From assembly GCA_036365145.1 (NCBI GenBank), contig JAEOAD010000052.1, positions 14,879,501 through 14,943,500 of the forward strand: a stretch of 64,000 nt of DNA, read 5' to 3'. The DNA is from Orientallactaga sibirica (taxonomy: Eukaryota > Chordata > Mammalia > Rodentia > Dipodidae). Made by a program: the position numbers and the translations under genes. A model generated the notes under the pieces. It saw only the letters and a list, made by a program, of their open reading frames with translations. It did no database searches and was not told where the DNA came from. This document shows positions 21,379 to 32,014 of the stretch, one piece after another (position 1 is the stretch's first letter; each line of letters opens with the position of its first letter).

Positions 21379-21565
21379 ACTCTCACTTTTGGTTAAAGTA
21401 GTTTCTCTTTTCAGATGACAGTGGCCATTGGGGAGACTCAGAACTCACCAAAGTGCTTAAGAAGAAGTGACAGTGGAGTGTTCAATACTAAGTGAGACAT
21501 CCCTATCACAACCTCCAAGCTCAGGATCCATTATGGAAGAGGTGGCAGAAAGAATGTAAGAAGCA

Positions 21566-21738
21566 GCCGGGCGTGGTGGCACACGCCTTTAATCCCAGCA
21601 CTTGGAAGCAGAAGTAGGAGGTTTGCTGTGAGTTCAAGGCCACCTTGAGACTACATAGTGAATTCCAGGTCAGCCTGAGCTAAAGTGAGACCCTACCTGG
21701 AAAAGCCAAAAAAAAAAAAAAAAAAGAAAGAAAGAAAG
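21566..21738 (+). mobile_element. B1-like SINE
   Basis: GCAGCCGGGCGTGGTGGCAC head, poly-A plus AAAG tail. AAAGAATGTAAGAA on both sides is a target duplication. Confidence 0.93.
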
Positions 21739-22744
21739 AATGTAAGAAACGAAGGATATGATTGCTTACAATGCTGTCTTCCCGACACCTTGATATTCAT
21801 TACCTCACAGTGACTTTCATACTAGGAGGAAAAAAAAATAATGATATCAAAAGAAGCCTAATTGGAAAAAAGAAGGGATACAATGGAGGATAGTTTTGAG
21901 AGGGAGAGAATGGGGATGGTGGGGAAAAAGGTAGGACATGAAAAATGTGCTTCAAAACATCCATTTGATTCAAGACTTGGATCCACAAATTGGCAAGAAC
22001 AAAGGCTGAGATAAAAAGAAAAAATAAACAAAAAAACCCTTCAGAAAACTAAACATCAAGAGCAGCAAGGCCAGTGGGATAAACTAATCCTTCAAAGATA
22101 AACAAATGACTCAGGAAACATGGCCCTGAGAAGGAAGGATATAAAATTATCTCAAGCAACATGGCACAAAAAAAAAAAACACGATTGTTCAATCAACAAG
22201 GAAGCTAAAAGGAGAGCTTTTCTACATAAGCAGAAGGCCACTTTTAGCATATGAAGTGATAACATAGAAAAAACTAATTTGGAGCTCTAAAACAAACTTA
22301 TGTGCATACAAGTATGCACCAACAGGCCCTCACCCACCTTTAAATGCAAGCAATTTTGCAAATTTATCATTGTAGTGAAACAAATACTGGTCACAAAATA
22401 CCATAAAATTATAGCTAGGACAGGAAACAACAGGAGTGGTCCCGACATTGTTCCTTCCTCACCACTGCAGCATGCAGTGGACTAGATGCCTCTTCTGCCC
22501 CTTTACACGCTAAACGAGTTGCTTCCCTTCACCCCTTTCCCCACCCCATTCTCCACACCAAACGTAATCACCCTGAAAGCAAGCCTGAGGTTCACAAGCA
22601 CATGTAATTCAGGCCCAGCTTTGTTCTTGCGCCCACTATCCTAGATAATGGAATCCCAAGACCAGTGACTGAAACGTTTTCTGGTCAAGGCCAAAACAAC
22701 CATTTAAAATCCAAAGTACAAAATAGAAAGTAAAAACTATTTTT
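21739..22744. other. Intronic sequence without recognised feature
   Basis: About 1 kb of SINE-free BABAM2 intron 2 with a poly-A tract at 22169-22180. No conserved exon or known repeat recognised. Confidence 0.5.
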
Positions 22745-22936
22745 AGGGCTGAGAGACGGCTTAGTGGTTAAGGCACTTGCTTTAAAGATCCAGGTATGAT
22801 TCCCCAGGACCCACAAAAGCCAGATATACAAGGTGGCACATGCATCTGGAGTTCATTTGTGGTGGCTGGAGGCCCTGGCACGCCCATATATTCTCTCTCT
22901 CTCTGTATTTCTCTTAAATAAAAATAAGATTTTTTT
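22745..22936 (+). mobile_element. B2-like SINE
   Basis: AGGGCTGAGAGACGGCTTAG head, CT tract, AATAAAAATAAG tail. Confidence 0.9.
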
Positions 22937-22949
22937 ACACTATTTCTTA

Positions 22950-23101
22950 GGGCTGGAGAGATGGCTTAGCAGTTAAGGCATTTGCCTGCAAAGCCAAAGG
23001 ATCCAGGTTCAATTCTCCAGGACCCATGTAAGTCAGATGCACAAGGGGGTGGACACATCTAGAGTTTGTTTGCAGTGGCTGGAGGCCCTGGCATGCCAAT
23101 A

Positions 23102-23147
<46 letters not shown>

Positions 23148-23185
23148 CTTTCTCTCTCTCAAATAAATAAATATTTTTTAAAAGT
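22950..23185 (+). mobile_element. B2-like SINE with long CT tract
   Basis: GGGCTGGAGAGATGGCTTAG head, CT tract at 23109-23160, AAATAAATAAATATT tail. Confidence 0.93.
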
Positions 23186-23344
23186 TTAAAAAAATTTTTT
23201 AAACTATTTTTTTTAAACTGTATGTGGCAGCACAGACTTTTTTGTTTTGTTTTTTGCTTTGGTTAGGTTTGTTTGCAGAGTCAGGACTGCCCCTGACAAG
23301 CTCTACCATGCACTATTTCCTCAGCCTTTATTTTTCAATTTTTT

Positions 23345-23553
23345 ATAATATTTTTATTTATTTATTTGCAGTAGAGAGAGACAGATAGAAAAGAAAGACA
23401 GAATGTGTACCAGGGCCTTTAGCTACTGCAAACAAACTCCAGATGCACACACCACTTTTTGCATCTGGCTTTACCTGGGTACTGGGGAATCAAGCTCGGG
23501 TAATTAGGTTTTGCAGGCAAACACCTTAACCAATAAGCCATCTCGCCAACCCC
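23345..23553 (-). mobile_element. B2-like SINE
   Basis: TTTTTATTTATTTATTTGCA start, end AGCCATCTCGCCAACCCC. Confidence 0.88.
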
Positions 23554-23555
23554 CT

Positions 23556-23690
23556 TTTTTTTTATTTTAAGACAGGTTCTTACTAGGTTTTCCAGGATGG
23601 CCTTAATGTCTACGTATAACCCAGACAGACCTTGAACTTAAGATTCTCCTGCTTCAGTCTCCCCAAATTCTGGGATTACAATCTCCTAGC
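23556..23690 (-). mobile_element. Old B1-like SINE
   Basis: TTTTAAGACAGGTTCTTACT start and AATTCTGGGATTACAAT near the end; highly diverged. Confidence 0.55.
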
Positions 23691-23856
23691 TATATCAATA
23701 CTTTTAAATTCTAAAAGCTCCATAAATAGCTTAATTAAGCTTATCTATAACATATATAATTATAATCAGAAAACAACTAAACAAGCTAAAACAGGATCTA
23801 AGGGAAGAAAACAACACGAGGAGTAGGAAGAGTTTTTAACTTGTTTTTACAAGTTA

Positions 23857-23957
23857 CACCTTGTGCATCTGGCTTTATGTGGGTAATAGGGAATCAAACC
23901 TGTGTCCTTTGGCTTTGCTGGCAAGTGCCTTAACTGCTAGGCCATCTCTCCAGCCCA
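23857..23957 (-). mobile_element. B2-like SINE, 3'-truncated
   Basis: Only the head half remains: CTTGTGCATCTGGCTTTATG to GGCCATCTCTCCAGCCC. The CT tract and tail are missing. Confidence 0.85.
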
Positions 23958-24046
23958 TGACTTTTATATAGACCAAAATTTCTTAAAAATCCGTCTCTCT
24001 CATACACACTACACACACACACACACCCTTAAAAATGAAAAGACTG

Positions 24047-24227
24047 GGCTGGGGAGATGGCTTAGCAGTTAAGGCACTTGCCTGTGAAGTCTAAGAATTC
24101 ATGTTCAACTCTCCAGGTCCTATGTAAGCCAGACGTACAGTGACACAAGCGTGCAAGGTCACACATGTGCACAAGGGGGTGCACACGTCTGGAGTTCGAG
24201 TGCAGTGGCTGAAAGCCCTGGCATGCC

Positions 24228-24274
<47 letters not shown>

Positions 24275-24294
24275 GCACACATAAAAAAAACCAG
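24047..24294 (+). mobile_element. B2-like SINE, long-insert subfamily
   Basis: It carries ACAGTGACACAAGCGTGCAA plus GGTCACACATG between the AGCCAGACGT and CACAAGGGGGTGC segments. It ends in CT then AC repeats (24230-24273). Confidence 0.85.
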
Positions 24295-24298
24295 TCTA

Positions 24299-24458
24299 GC
24301 TGGGCATGGTGGTGCACGCCTTTAATCCCAGCACTCTGGCGCAGAGGTAGGAGGATCGTCATGCGTTCAAGGCCATCCTGAGAATAGAGAGTGAATTCCA
24401 GGTCAGCCTGGGCTAGAGTGAGACCCTACCTCAAAAGAAAAAAAAAAAAAAAAAAAGG
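24299..24458 (+). mobile_element. B1-like SINE
   Basis: GCTGGGCATGGTGGTGCACG head and long poly-A tail. CCAGTCT on both sides may be a short target duplication. Confidence 0.92.
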
Positions 24459-24479
24459 CCAGTCTGTTGGGCATGCCTC

Positions 24480-24570
24480 AAAAAGAAAGAAAGAAGGAAG
24501 GGGGGAAGTAGGGAGGGAGGAAGAAAGGAAAAGGGAAGAGAAGAGAAGGGGAAGGAAGAAAGGAAAAAAA
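24480..24570. repeat. Purine-rich GA tract
   Basis: Imperfect AAAG/GGAAG repeats on the plus strand, just after a B1 tail. Confidence 0.75.
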
Positions 24571-25065
24571 TGTTGATGAGTTTGACTTGGGCATTATTTC
24601 CCCACCTGAAATGGACATCAGTAGCACCAAACTGCACATTTTTTATAAGTCACAGACTCCATACAGGTATGTGTAATACACACAACTGTCAAAAGATTAA
24701 AACCCAAAATACATAAATAATACTTTAAAATGTATAGAAATGGATGAACAATTCAGATAAAAGAGGCACTAAGGCTATCCCCAAAAGAAGCTATCAGAAT
24801 TGTCAATAAGCAAAGACAAAGATTCATTATCAGACTAGTAATCAGAGAAGCTTACATGAAAACCATAGTAAGGTGGACACCATCTCATACTCATTGCCTT
24901 GCCAATGCCTCAGATTGGGTTTGGCTCCAGAATAGTGAGAACTTGCATTCCTTTCTGGTAGAAAGAAAATAACATGATCTGGCCACATCTAACAATAAAA
25001 AAGATGCATTTATCTAGGAGAATACCAGCAAGGAGTAGCTTTCAAATTTTTTTCATCATTACTTT
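24571..25065. other. Intronic sequence without recognised feature
   Basis: BABAM2 intron 2; nothing recognised. Confidence 0.6.
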
Positions 25066-25246
25066 TTTTTAATATATTTTATTTAGTTATTTGAGAGAGA
25101 GAATGGGCATGCCAGGGCCTCCAGCCACTACAAATGAAGCATGCGCCTCCTTGTGCATCTGGCTTACATGGGTCCTAGAGAATCGAACCAGGATCCTTTG
25201 GCTTTGCAGGCAAATGCCTTAACCGCTAAGCCATCTCTCCAGTCCA
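25066..25246 (-). mobile_element. B2-like SINE
   Basis: TTTAATATATTTTATTTAGT start, end AAGCCATCTCTCCAGTCC. ATCATTACTTTT flanks both ends. Confidence 0.9.
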
Positions 25247-25539
25247 TCATCATTACTTTTAATATATTTTTCATTATAACCCAGTACACATATACTTGCT
25301 TATTTAACTAAAATGAAAATTCACAAAATACTATTTATTCTCATTATGTGTGACACATTCTGAGAATTTGCATCCTGTTCTTATTCATATCTTGAATGTT
25401 GGAGTGACTCACTCAATTGATTTTACAACTACTAATGTGTAAACATACCCAAATCAAGAAACTTTTCCCAAGAAAATATTCTCACATGTATCTTCTTGAG
25501 TGTACATGAGGGAATGTTCATTCTAACACTCTGACAAAA
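25247..25539. other. AT-rich intronic sequence
   Basis: Nothing recognised. Confidence 0.6.
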
Positions 25540-25725
25540 TATGGGCTCAGCAATTAAAGGCACTTGCTTGCAAAACTTGCCAGCCCAGGTTCAATTCCCA
25601 AGGCACCCATGTAACCTGGACACAAAAGTGGCACAAGTGTCTGGCATTCCTTGCAGTGGCCCTGCCATACCCATATGTACATACATGCGTGCACACACAT
25701 ATCAAATAAATAAAATTTTTTAATT
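25540..25725 (+). mobile_element. B2-like SINE, diverged, head-deleted
   Basis: ATGGGCTCAGCAATTAAAGG lacks GGAGAGATGG; B-box GGTTCAATTCCC present; AAATAAATAAAATTTT tail. Confidence 0.82.
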
Positions 25726-25819
25726 TTCTTAAAATTGGGGTCACATTTATACAATGAACTATGATATGGCAGTTCAAATAAAATAATTATCGACATAAAT
25801 AAGTCTTTCTAATTTAAAA

Positions 25820-25941
25820 CTAAGCATAGTAGAACACTGCCTGTAATCCCACCACTCTGGAGACTGAGGCAGAAGGATTGCAAATTCAGGCCAGTCCAGG
25901 CAATGTAGTGAGACCCTGTCTCAAAATAAAAATAAATAAAA
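25820..25941 (+). mobile_element. Old B1-like SINE
   Basis: TAAGCATAGTAGAACACTGC head and GAGACCCTGTCTCAAAATAA end. Confidence 0.75.
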
Positions 25942-26096
25942 TGGGCTGGAGAGATTGCTTAGTGGTTAAGGCACTTGCCTGCAAAGCCTAAGGACCCAGG
26001 TTCCATTCCCCAGTACCTACATAAGCCAGATGCACAAGGTGGCACATGCATCTGGAATTTGAATTTAAATTTAAAAAAGAATAATAAATAAAACAA
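25942..26096 (+). mobile_element. B2-like SINE missing the CT tract
   Basis: GGGCTGGAGAGATTGCTTAG head through TGCATCTGGAATTTG, then directly to an A-rich tail. Confidence 0.85.
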
Positions 26097-26251
26097 GCAA
26101 ATTCCACATAACTATATATAGTAGAACGTCACTTGTTTGATGTCAAACATGCAAAATAATATATTGCTTGTGATACATTTCCATATAAACAGTATATACA
26201 GCATGAATATGAAAGAGAGAAGGATAAGATCAAGGAGAAAAGAAAATCAAC

Positions 26252-26392
26252 CCAGCCGGGCATGGTGGTGCACGCCTTTAATCCCAGTACTCGGGAGGCA
26301 GAGGTAGGAGGATAGACCTGAGTTTGAAGCCACCCTGAGACTACATAATGAATTCCAGGTCAGCCTGAGCTAGAGTGAGACCCTACCTCGGA
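26252..26392 (+). mobile_element. B1-like SINE
   Basis: CAGCCGGGCATGGTGGTGCA head; its tail has expanded into the adjacent tetranucleotide array. AATCAACCCA on both sides of the SINE plus array is a target duplication. Confidence 0.92.
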
Positions 26393-26393
26393 A

Positions 26394-26429
<36 letters not shown>

Positions 26430-26543
26430 AGGAAGGAAGGAAGGAAGGAAGGAAGGAAGGAAGGAAGGAAGGAAGGAAGGAAGGAAGGAAGGAAGGAAGG
26501 AAGGAAAGGAAGGAAAGAAGGAAAGAAGGAAAGAAGAAAGAAA
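26393..26543. repeat. (AAAG)n-(AAGG)n tetranucleotide array
   Basis: About 9 AAAG units turn into about 23 AAGG units, then mixed units. It lies between the B1 body and the distal target duplication, so it grew from the SINE tail. Confidence 0.95.
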
Positions 26544-26717
26544 TCAACCCATGTAAGAGCCAAGAGAGCAGCTACATACTAACATATTAAAATTTTCCAT
26601 CTTCAAAGTTAAACAATTGCCCCCAAACAGCAGTTTCTTTCCACACATCAGGCTCATAAGAAAGCAAGATCCAGTCTGCCACTACACACACAGACAGCCA
26701 GAGCTCTGAGACCATTT

Positions 26718-27040
26718 CTGGTGGTTTTGAATGTAAATGTCCCCACAGCCTCAGGTGTTGTGATTAAGTTTCTGCCTTAGCCCTTAGCAGACAGAGCGCT
26801 CTTGCAGCAGGGATCACCAGGGGCAGACTTTGGTTTGGAGTGGAGTCCAGCCCTAAGGTGTGTTCTGAAACAGCTTGATTTCTGGCTGGTCTCTCTCTGC
26901 TGGGGATGTGTGATGAAGTGAGCCAGTTTCTTCCACCATGATGAAGTTTCCCTGGACTCTGTAAGCCTAAGATAAACCCTTTCCTCCTATAAGCTGCTTC
27001 TGGTTGAAAGTTTGTCCAAGCAAGAGAAGGTAATTCCAAC
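26718..27040 (+). mobile_element. Solo MaLR-type LTR, old
   Basis: CTGGTGGTTTTGAATGTAAATG start, CAGCCCTAAGGTGTGTTCTG middle and CTGTAAGCCTAAGATAAACC near the 3' end align with the LTR at 3317. Ends are diverged and no target duplication is obvious. Confidence 0.7.
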
Positions 27041-27662
27041 CCCAGTCTTCAAAGCTTATGCCACTCAAATTTTAAAACTGCTCCATCTATTGAGTAATCA
27101 AGTGCTTATACTGAGTATCTATTTTTAACTAAGTAATGAAATTCAGAACATGGGCAAAAACTGCAATAGGCAGTTGTAGGCGGATAGGATGTCACAGCAG
27201 CAGATGCCCCAAACACAGTCATGTGCCAGTAAGGTTGAGTCACTGCAATATGCTGAAAAAGAGATTCAGGCTCTGCTGCCACAGGTTACAGTGAGCCCAC
27301 TCCGCTTCTCTCCCCATTACACTTGCAATAAGCCCACTCTGCTTCTCACTCTATTCCACTTGCAGTGAGCTTACTCTGCTTCTCTCCCTATTACACTTGC
27401 CAGGTATCATTCCACAATGCTGAACACAAACAGGCATCATCAAGAAAATCAGTAAAAATGACAAAATATGGCAGCCTACAAACAGAGCCTACAAATACAA
27501 GCTTGTACTCAATTAACATACAGCAAGTTTAATAAGCACTCACCAAACTCATGGAATAATTCCCTGAAATTAATAATCTGACGGCTTCAGATCTCAGTAG
27601 TATTTTATTTACAAGAGTAAAAAAATACTTTAATATATTTTATTATAACTTCAAAATTTTTA
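27041..27662. other. Intronic sequence with a small tandem repeat
   Basis: Unique except for the three-copy repeat at 27289-27405. Confidence 0.6.
27289..27405. repeat. About 40-bp imperfect tandem repeat, 3 copies
   Basis: The unit reads AGTGAGCCCACTCCGCTTCT then CTCCCCATTACACTTGC. Three successive variants differ at a few positions each. Confidence 0.85.
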
Positions 27663-27832
27663 CCTCAGCTATGCACAGTGGCACATGCCTTTAATCCCAG
27701 CACTGAGGAGGCTGATGTAGGATAATCACTGTGAGTTCAGGGCCACCCTGAGACTACATAGTGAATTCCAGGCCAGCCTGGGCTAGAGTGAGACTCTACC
27801 TGGAAAAACCATAAATAAATAAATAAATAAAT
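27663..27832 (+). mobile_element. B1-like SINE
   Basis: CAGCTATGCACAGTGGCACA head and an (AAAT)n tail. Confidence 0.9.
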
Positions 27833-27900
27833 CTCAAATGTTTACTGTGGCAAGTTACAGAGGAAGTAAAACGTGTCTGCTATGTTAAAAAAAAAAAGGG

Positions 27901-28108
27901 GGGGCTGGAGGGATGGCTTAGTGGTTAAGGCTTTTGCCTGCAAAGCCAAAGGACCCAGGTTTGATTCCCCAGGACCCATGATAGCCAGATGCACAAGGGG
28001 GCACATGTGTCTGGGAGTTTGTTTGCAGTGGCTAGAGGTCCTGGCACACCCATTCTCTCTTTCTCTTCCCCTCTTTCTCTGTCAAATAAATAAAAATAAA
28101 AAAATTAA
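27901..28108 (+). mobile_element. B2-like SINE
   Basis: GGGGCTGGAGGGATGGCTTA head and AAATAAATAAAAATAAAA tail. Confidence 0.93.
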
Positions 28109-28111
28109 AAT

Positions 28112-28267
28112 AGGCGCCGTGTATGGTGGTGCACACCTTTAATTCCAACGCTCAGGAGGCAGAGGTAGGAGGATTGCCGTGAGTTTGAGGCCACCCTGAG
28201 ACTATATAATGAATTTCAGGTCAGCCTGGACTAGAGTTAAACCCTGCCTTGAAAAAACAAAAAAAGG
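28112..28267 (+). mobile_element. B1-like SINE
   Basis: GGCGCCGTGTATGGTGGTGC head and CCCTGCCTTGAAAAAACAAA end. Confidence 0.9.
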
Positions 28268-28274
28268 GGAGGGG

Positions 28275-28480
28275 AGGGCTGGAATAATGGCTTAGTGGTT
28301 AAGGTGCTTGACTGCAAAGCCTAAGGACTCAGGTTCAATTCCCCAGTACCCACATAAGACAGATGCACAAAGTGGCACGTGTTCGGAGTTTGTTTGCAGT
28401 GGCTGGAGGCCCTGGCATGCCCATTCTTTCTTCCTGTCTGTCTCCTCCTCTCTCTCAAATAAATAAATAATTTTTAAAGA
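28275..28480 (+). mobile_element. B2-like SINE
   Basis: GAGGGCTGGAATAATGGCTT head and AAATAAATAAATAATTTTT tail. Confidence 0.92.
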
Positions 28481-28685
28481 TGGGGCTAGAGAGTTGGCTT
28501 AGTGGTTAAGGCACTTGCCTGTGAAGCCTAAGGATTCATATTCAATTCCCCAGAACCCACACAGCCAGATACACATGGTGGCGCGTGCAGCAGGAGTATG
28601 TTTGCAGTAGCTACAGGCCCTGGCGTGCCCATTCTCTCTCTCTAATAGAGAAATAAATTAATTAATTAATATAACTATTTTTTTA
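28481..28685 (+). mobile_element. B2-like SINE
   Basis: GGGGCTAGAGAGTTGGCTTA head and AATTAATTAATTAATATAAC tail. It directly abuts the preceding copy. Confidence 0.92.
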
Positions 28686-28688
28686 AAT

Positions 28689-28838
28689 GGGGGAGGCATG
28701 GTGGAACATGCCTTTTATCCCAGCACATCAGAGGGAACAGTAGGAAGACTGCTCTGAGTTCAAGGCCAATCTGAGATGACATAGTGAATTCCAGGTCAGC
28801 TTGGGTTAGAGTGATAGCCTAACTCAGGAAGAAAAAAA
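28689..28838 (+). mobile_element. B1-like SINE, diverged
   Basis: GGGGGAGGCATGGTGGAACA head and AGTGATAGCCTAACTCAGG end. Confidence 0.85.
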
Positions 28839-28839
28839 A

Positions 28840-29047
28840 TGGGACCAGAGAAATGGCTCAGCTTGCCTGCAAAGCCTAACAACCAGGGTTATATTCCTCA
28901 GTACCCACGTAAGGCTGGATGCACAAAGTGGAGCATGCATTTAGAGTTTGCTTGCGGTGGCAGGAGGCCCTGGTGTGCCCATTTCATTCATTCATTCACA
29001 TTCTTTCTCCCTCCCCCACCCCTGCTTGAAAATACATAATTTTTTTT
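28840..29047 (+). mobile_element. B2-like SINE with A-box deletion
   Basis: GGGACCAGAGAAATGGCTCA is joined to GCTTGCCTGCAAAGCC, losing the GTTAAGGCA segment. It ends with CATT and CCCTCC tracts. Confidence 0.85.
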
Positions 29048-29049
29048 AA

Positions 29050-29142
29050 ATAGCTGGGAAGATGGTCCACTTATAAAGTGCTTGACTAGCAGACATGATA
29101 ACTCGAGATCAATCCCCAGAACACATTTTAAAAAGCCAGATT
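29050..29142 (+). mobile_element. B4/B2-like tRNA SINE half
   Basis: AGCTGGGAAGATGGTCCACT head and CTCGAGATCAATCCCCAGAA B-box region, ending AAAAAGCCAG. Confidence 0.65.
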
Positions 29143-29370
29143 TGTACATATGTGTGTCATGCACATGTGTATGTGTGTACATTTGGAGACCAGAGAACAA
29201 CCTTGGATACTGTTCCTCAAGTGCTGTCCACCTTTTTGAGACAGGATCTCTCACTTGTCTGGAAGTCACCATGTAGGTTAGATGGCCAGCCAGTGAGACC
29301 CAGGAATCTACCTATTTCACTGCCTACCCAGTACTGGGATTACAAGTGTGTCACCACAGCTGGCTTTGTT
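29143..29370 (-). mobile_element. B4-like SINE (antisense)
   Basis: Starts TGTGTGTCATGCACATGTGT, contains TTTTTGAGACAGGATCTCTC and closes TGTCACCACAGCTGGCTTT. Confidence 0.6.
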
Positions 29371-29528
29371 TAATGTGCATGATGACAGCAGTAAAATGTG
29401 AGAAAGGCCGGGTTCAAGATAGGAGTCAGATAGAACAGAGGGAGAATAGGTAGATTAGCACAATCTCCTCAAACTAAAGAAACTGCACAAAATACTAATA
29501 GTTTTAAGCCTTCAAAGACGACAAAAGA

Positions 29529-29665
29529 GCCAGCCATGACGGTGCGTGGGAAGCAGAGGCTTACCTCTTAAGGCCTCTGTGAGTTCGAGGCCAGGCTGAG
29601 ACTACATAGTGAGTTCCAGGTCAGCCTGGGCCAGACAGAGACCCTACCAAAAAAAAAAAAAAAAT
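29529..29665 (+). mobile_element. B1-like SINE, rearranged head
   Basis: GCCAGCCATGACGGTGCGTG then the normal GAGACTACATAGTGAGTTCC body and poly-A tail. Confidence 0.85.
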
Positions 29666-29710
29666 GGGGGAGAGAAATGAGCACAATGCAGAAATAAAAA
29701 GTGAAATAGA

Positions 29711-29931
29711 GGGCTGGAGGGATGACTTAGTGGTTAAGGCACTTGCCTGCAAAGCCAAAGGACCCAGGTTCAATTCCTCAGGACTCACATAAGCCAGATG
29801 CATAAGGGGGTGCATGCATCTGGAGTTCCTTTGCAGTGGCTGGAAGCCCTGGCGGGCCCATTCTCTCTGTCTGTCTCTCTCTCTCTCCCTCTCTCAAATA
29901 AATAAATAAAATATTTTTTTAAAAAAATTGA
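29711..29931 (+). mobile_element. B2-like SINE
   Basis: GAGGGCTGGAGGGATGACTT head and AAATAAATAAATAAAATATT tail. GTGAAATAGAG and TTGAAATAGAG are flanking repeats. Confidence 0.93.
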
Positions 29932-29935
29932 AATA

Positions 29936-30153
29936 GAGCTGGAGAGATGGCTCAGTGGTTATGGCACTTGCCTGCAAACCCTAACGACCTGGGTTCAATA
30001 CCCCAGTCAACATAAAGACAGGTGCACAATAGTACATACATTTGGAGGTCATTTACACTGGCTAGAGAACCTGATGTGCCTATTCTCCCTCTCCCTCCCT
30101 CTCTCTCTCTTTCTCTCTCCTCACTTTGCTTGCAAATAATTTTTTTAAAATAG
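29936..30153 (+). mobile_element. B2-like SINE
   Basis: AGCTGGAGAGATGGCTCAGT head, CT tract, A-rich tail. Abuts the preceding SINE. Confidence 0.92.
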
Positions 30154-30155
30154 GA

Positions 30156-30306
30156 GAGCCGGGCATGGTAGCACAAGCCTTTAATCCCAGCACTCAGGAG
30201 GCAGAGGTAGGAGGATGCCATGAGTTCAAGGCCTCCCTGAGAATACAGAGTGAATTCCAGGTCAGCCTGGGCTACAGTGAAACCCTACCTTAGGGGTAAA
30301 AAAAAG
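30156..30306 (+). mobile_element. B1-like SINE
   Basis: GAGCCGGGCATGGTAGCACA head and AACCCTACCTTAGGGG end. Confidence 0.92.
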
Positions 30307-30400
30307 GAACTTGAAAGTATAGCAAAATCTATGATGTTACTCTGAAATGCCTTCAGTCCATTTGAAGATCTTTTTATTTTAGACATAGAAGAAACATTTA

Positions 30401-30622
30401 GGGCTGGAGAGATGGCTTAGTGGTTAAGGTGCATGCCTGTGAAGCCTAAGGACCTCAGTTCAATTCTCCAGGTCCCACATAAGCCAGATGCATATGGTAG
30501 CGCATGCGTCTGAAGTTCACTTGCAGTGGCTAGAGGCCCTGACGTATCCATTCTCACTCTCTCCCTCTCCCTCTCTCTGTCTCAAATAAATAAATAAAAA
30601 TAAAATCTTTATTAAAAAAAGA
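30401..30622 (+). mobile_element. B2-like SINE
   Basis: GGGCTGGAGAGATGGCTTAG head and AAATAAATAAATAAAAATAA tail. GAAGAAACATTTA occurs on both sides. Confidence 0.93.
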
Positions 30623-31092
30623 AGACGAAGAAACATTTAAAGGTCCTAGGTCCTAGAAAGAATAAGTAAAGGTCAAAGGAACAAAATGAAAAAAAAAAAA
30701 AAAAAATGAGTATAGCAGGCCAAAACCTACAGCGGTCAGAAAATAGCCTCTTGAGAACTGATCCCTGTGACTGGTTTGTCTATAGAATCTATAATTGAAG
30801 AGGCCCTGGCCTGTATCTAGTTTGTCTATTATAATCTGGGAAATCCAGACTGAATGAATCCTACACACAACCTCCCCTGTACATATGCCCACTTCCTACC
30901 AGAAATTATACACTGGATGCCTGTCTAAGCACCTAAACTATTGTTCAACTACATAGCACAAAATTCTAAACCAATAAAAGAAATTAGAAAGTCAGTTTCC
31001 AATCCCTAACTATGATATGACAGCTTTAAAATCCCTTAATATACATGGTTAAGTTTTAGATTCAAAGTGGCAACAAAAGTACATTAAAACTT
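30623..31092. other. Intronic sequence without recognised feature
   Basis: BABAM2 intron 2; poly-A tract at 30689-30706; nothing else recognised. Confidence 0.6.
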
Positions 31093-31232
31093 TAGTCAGG
31101 CATGGTTCATATGTGTAATTCCAGCACTCAGGTGTCTGAGACAGGAGGATTACTATGAGCTTGAGAGTCAGTTTGAGAGTCTCAGACTAACATGAACTAC
31201 AGCTTGTCTCAAAACCAGACAGCAAAAAAACA
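31093..31232 (+). mobile_element. Old B1-like SINE
   Basis: TTAGTCAGGCATGGTTCATA head and CTTGTCTCAAAACCAGAC end. Confidence 0.75.
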
Positions 31233-31396
31233 AAAATCTGCCTATAAACTTTACCAGATCTCTCTCTACCACATATTTTTTCTCAAGAGAAGGAGTAATG
31301 AGTGCCTAGCACTAGCAAAATGTCTAATAAGTAGTAACTGGTCAACAATTATTAAATTAGGGAAATTAAAGACAATGCCTGATCTTTGGGGGGGAG

Positions 31397-31487
31397 CTTT
31401 TTGAGACAGGGTCTCATGTAGCCCTGGATGACCCAGAACCCACTATGCAGCTGAAGAATCATAAGTGTGCACACCACACCTGGCTTT
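31397..31487 (-). mobile_element. Old B1-like SINE fragment
   Basis: CTTTTTGAGACAGGGTCTCA start, GTGTGCACACCACACCTGGC end. Confidence 0.7.
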
Positions 31488-31534
31488 TTGATGTTGGTAC
31501 TGCTCTCTATTTCTTTAATGAGGTGGGTGTATAT

Positions 31535-31770
31535 AGTGTATACGCTTTTTTGTATGCAGATGTACACAGCTTATGCATACATGTAGGGAGGCCACAGGAG
31601 AACACTGTGTGTCCACCTCCATCACTCTTCTGCTTTGTTTCCTTGACAGAGAGTTTCTCACTAAAGCTGGAGCTGCTGTTTTCAGCAGACTGACCAGCAA
31701 GCTTCAGTGACTCTGTCACCTCGGCCCTCCTCGGGTTGCACACCAGGGACGTATGACAACACTTGGCTTT
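31535..31770 (-). mobile_element. B4-like SINE (antisense)
   Basis: GTAGGGAGGCCACAGGAGAA and AGAGTTTCTCACTAAAGCTG phrases correspond to reversed B4 elements. It ends GACAACACTTGGCTTTT. Confidence 0.6.
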
Positions 31771-31826
31771 TCAAACTGAAGCCATCATGCTTGAGCAGTA
31801 GGTGCAATCCCTGCCCCCGTTTTGGG

Positions 31827-31982
31827 GTGGGGAGAGGATTCAAGGCAGGGTCTCACTCTAGCTCAAGATGACCTGGAACTCACTCTATATAGCTCCAGGC
31901 TGACCTCAAACTCACAGCAGTCCTCCTACCTTAGCTTTCCTAGTGCTGGGATTAAAGTCATGTGCTACCAAGCCTGGCTCCC
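31827..31982 (-). mobile_element. B1-like SINE
   Basis: TTCAAGGCAGGGTCTCACTC start and GCTACCAAGCCTGGCTCC end. Confidence 0.88.
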
Positions 31983-32014
31983 CACCCTCACTCTAATGCC
32001 CATGCTGTAACACA

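Noticed and set aside
26375..26590. Lysine/glutamate-rich and serine/phenylalanine-rich frames across the AAGG array
   Set aside because: Pure microsatellite translation on each strand.
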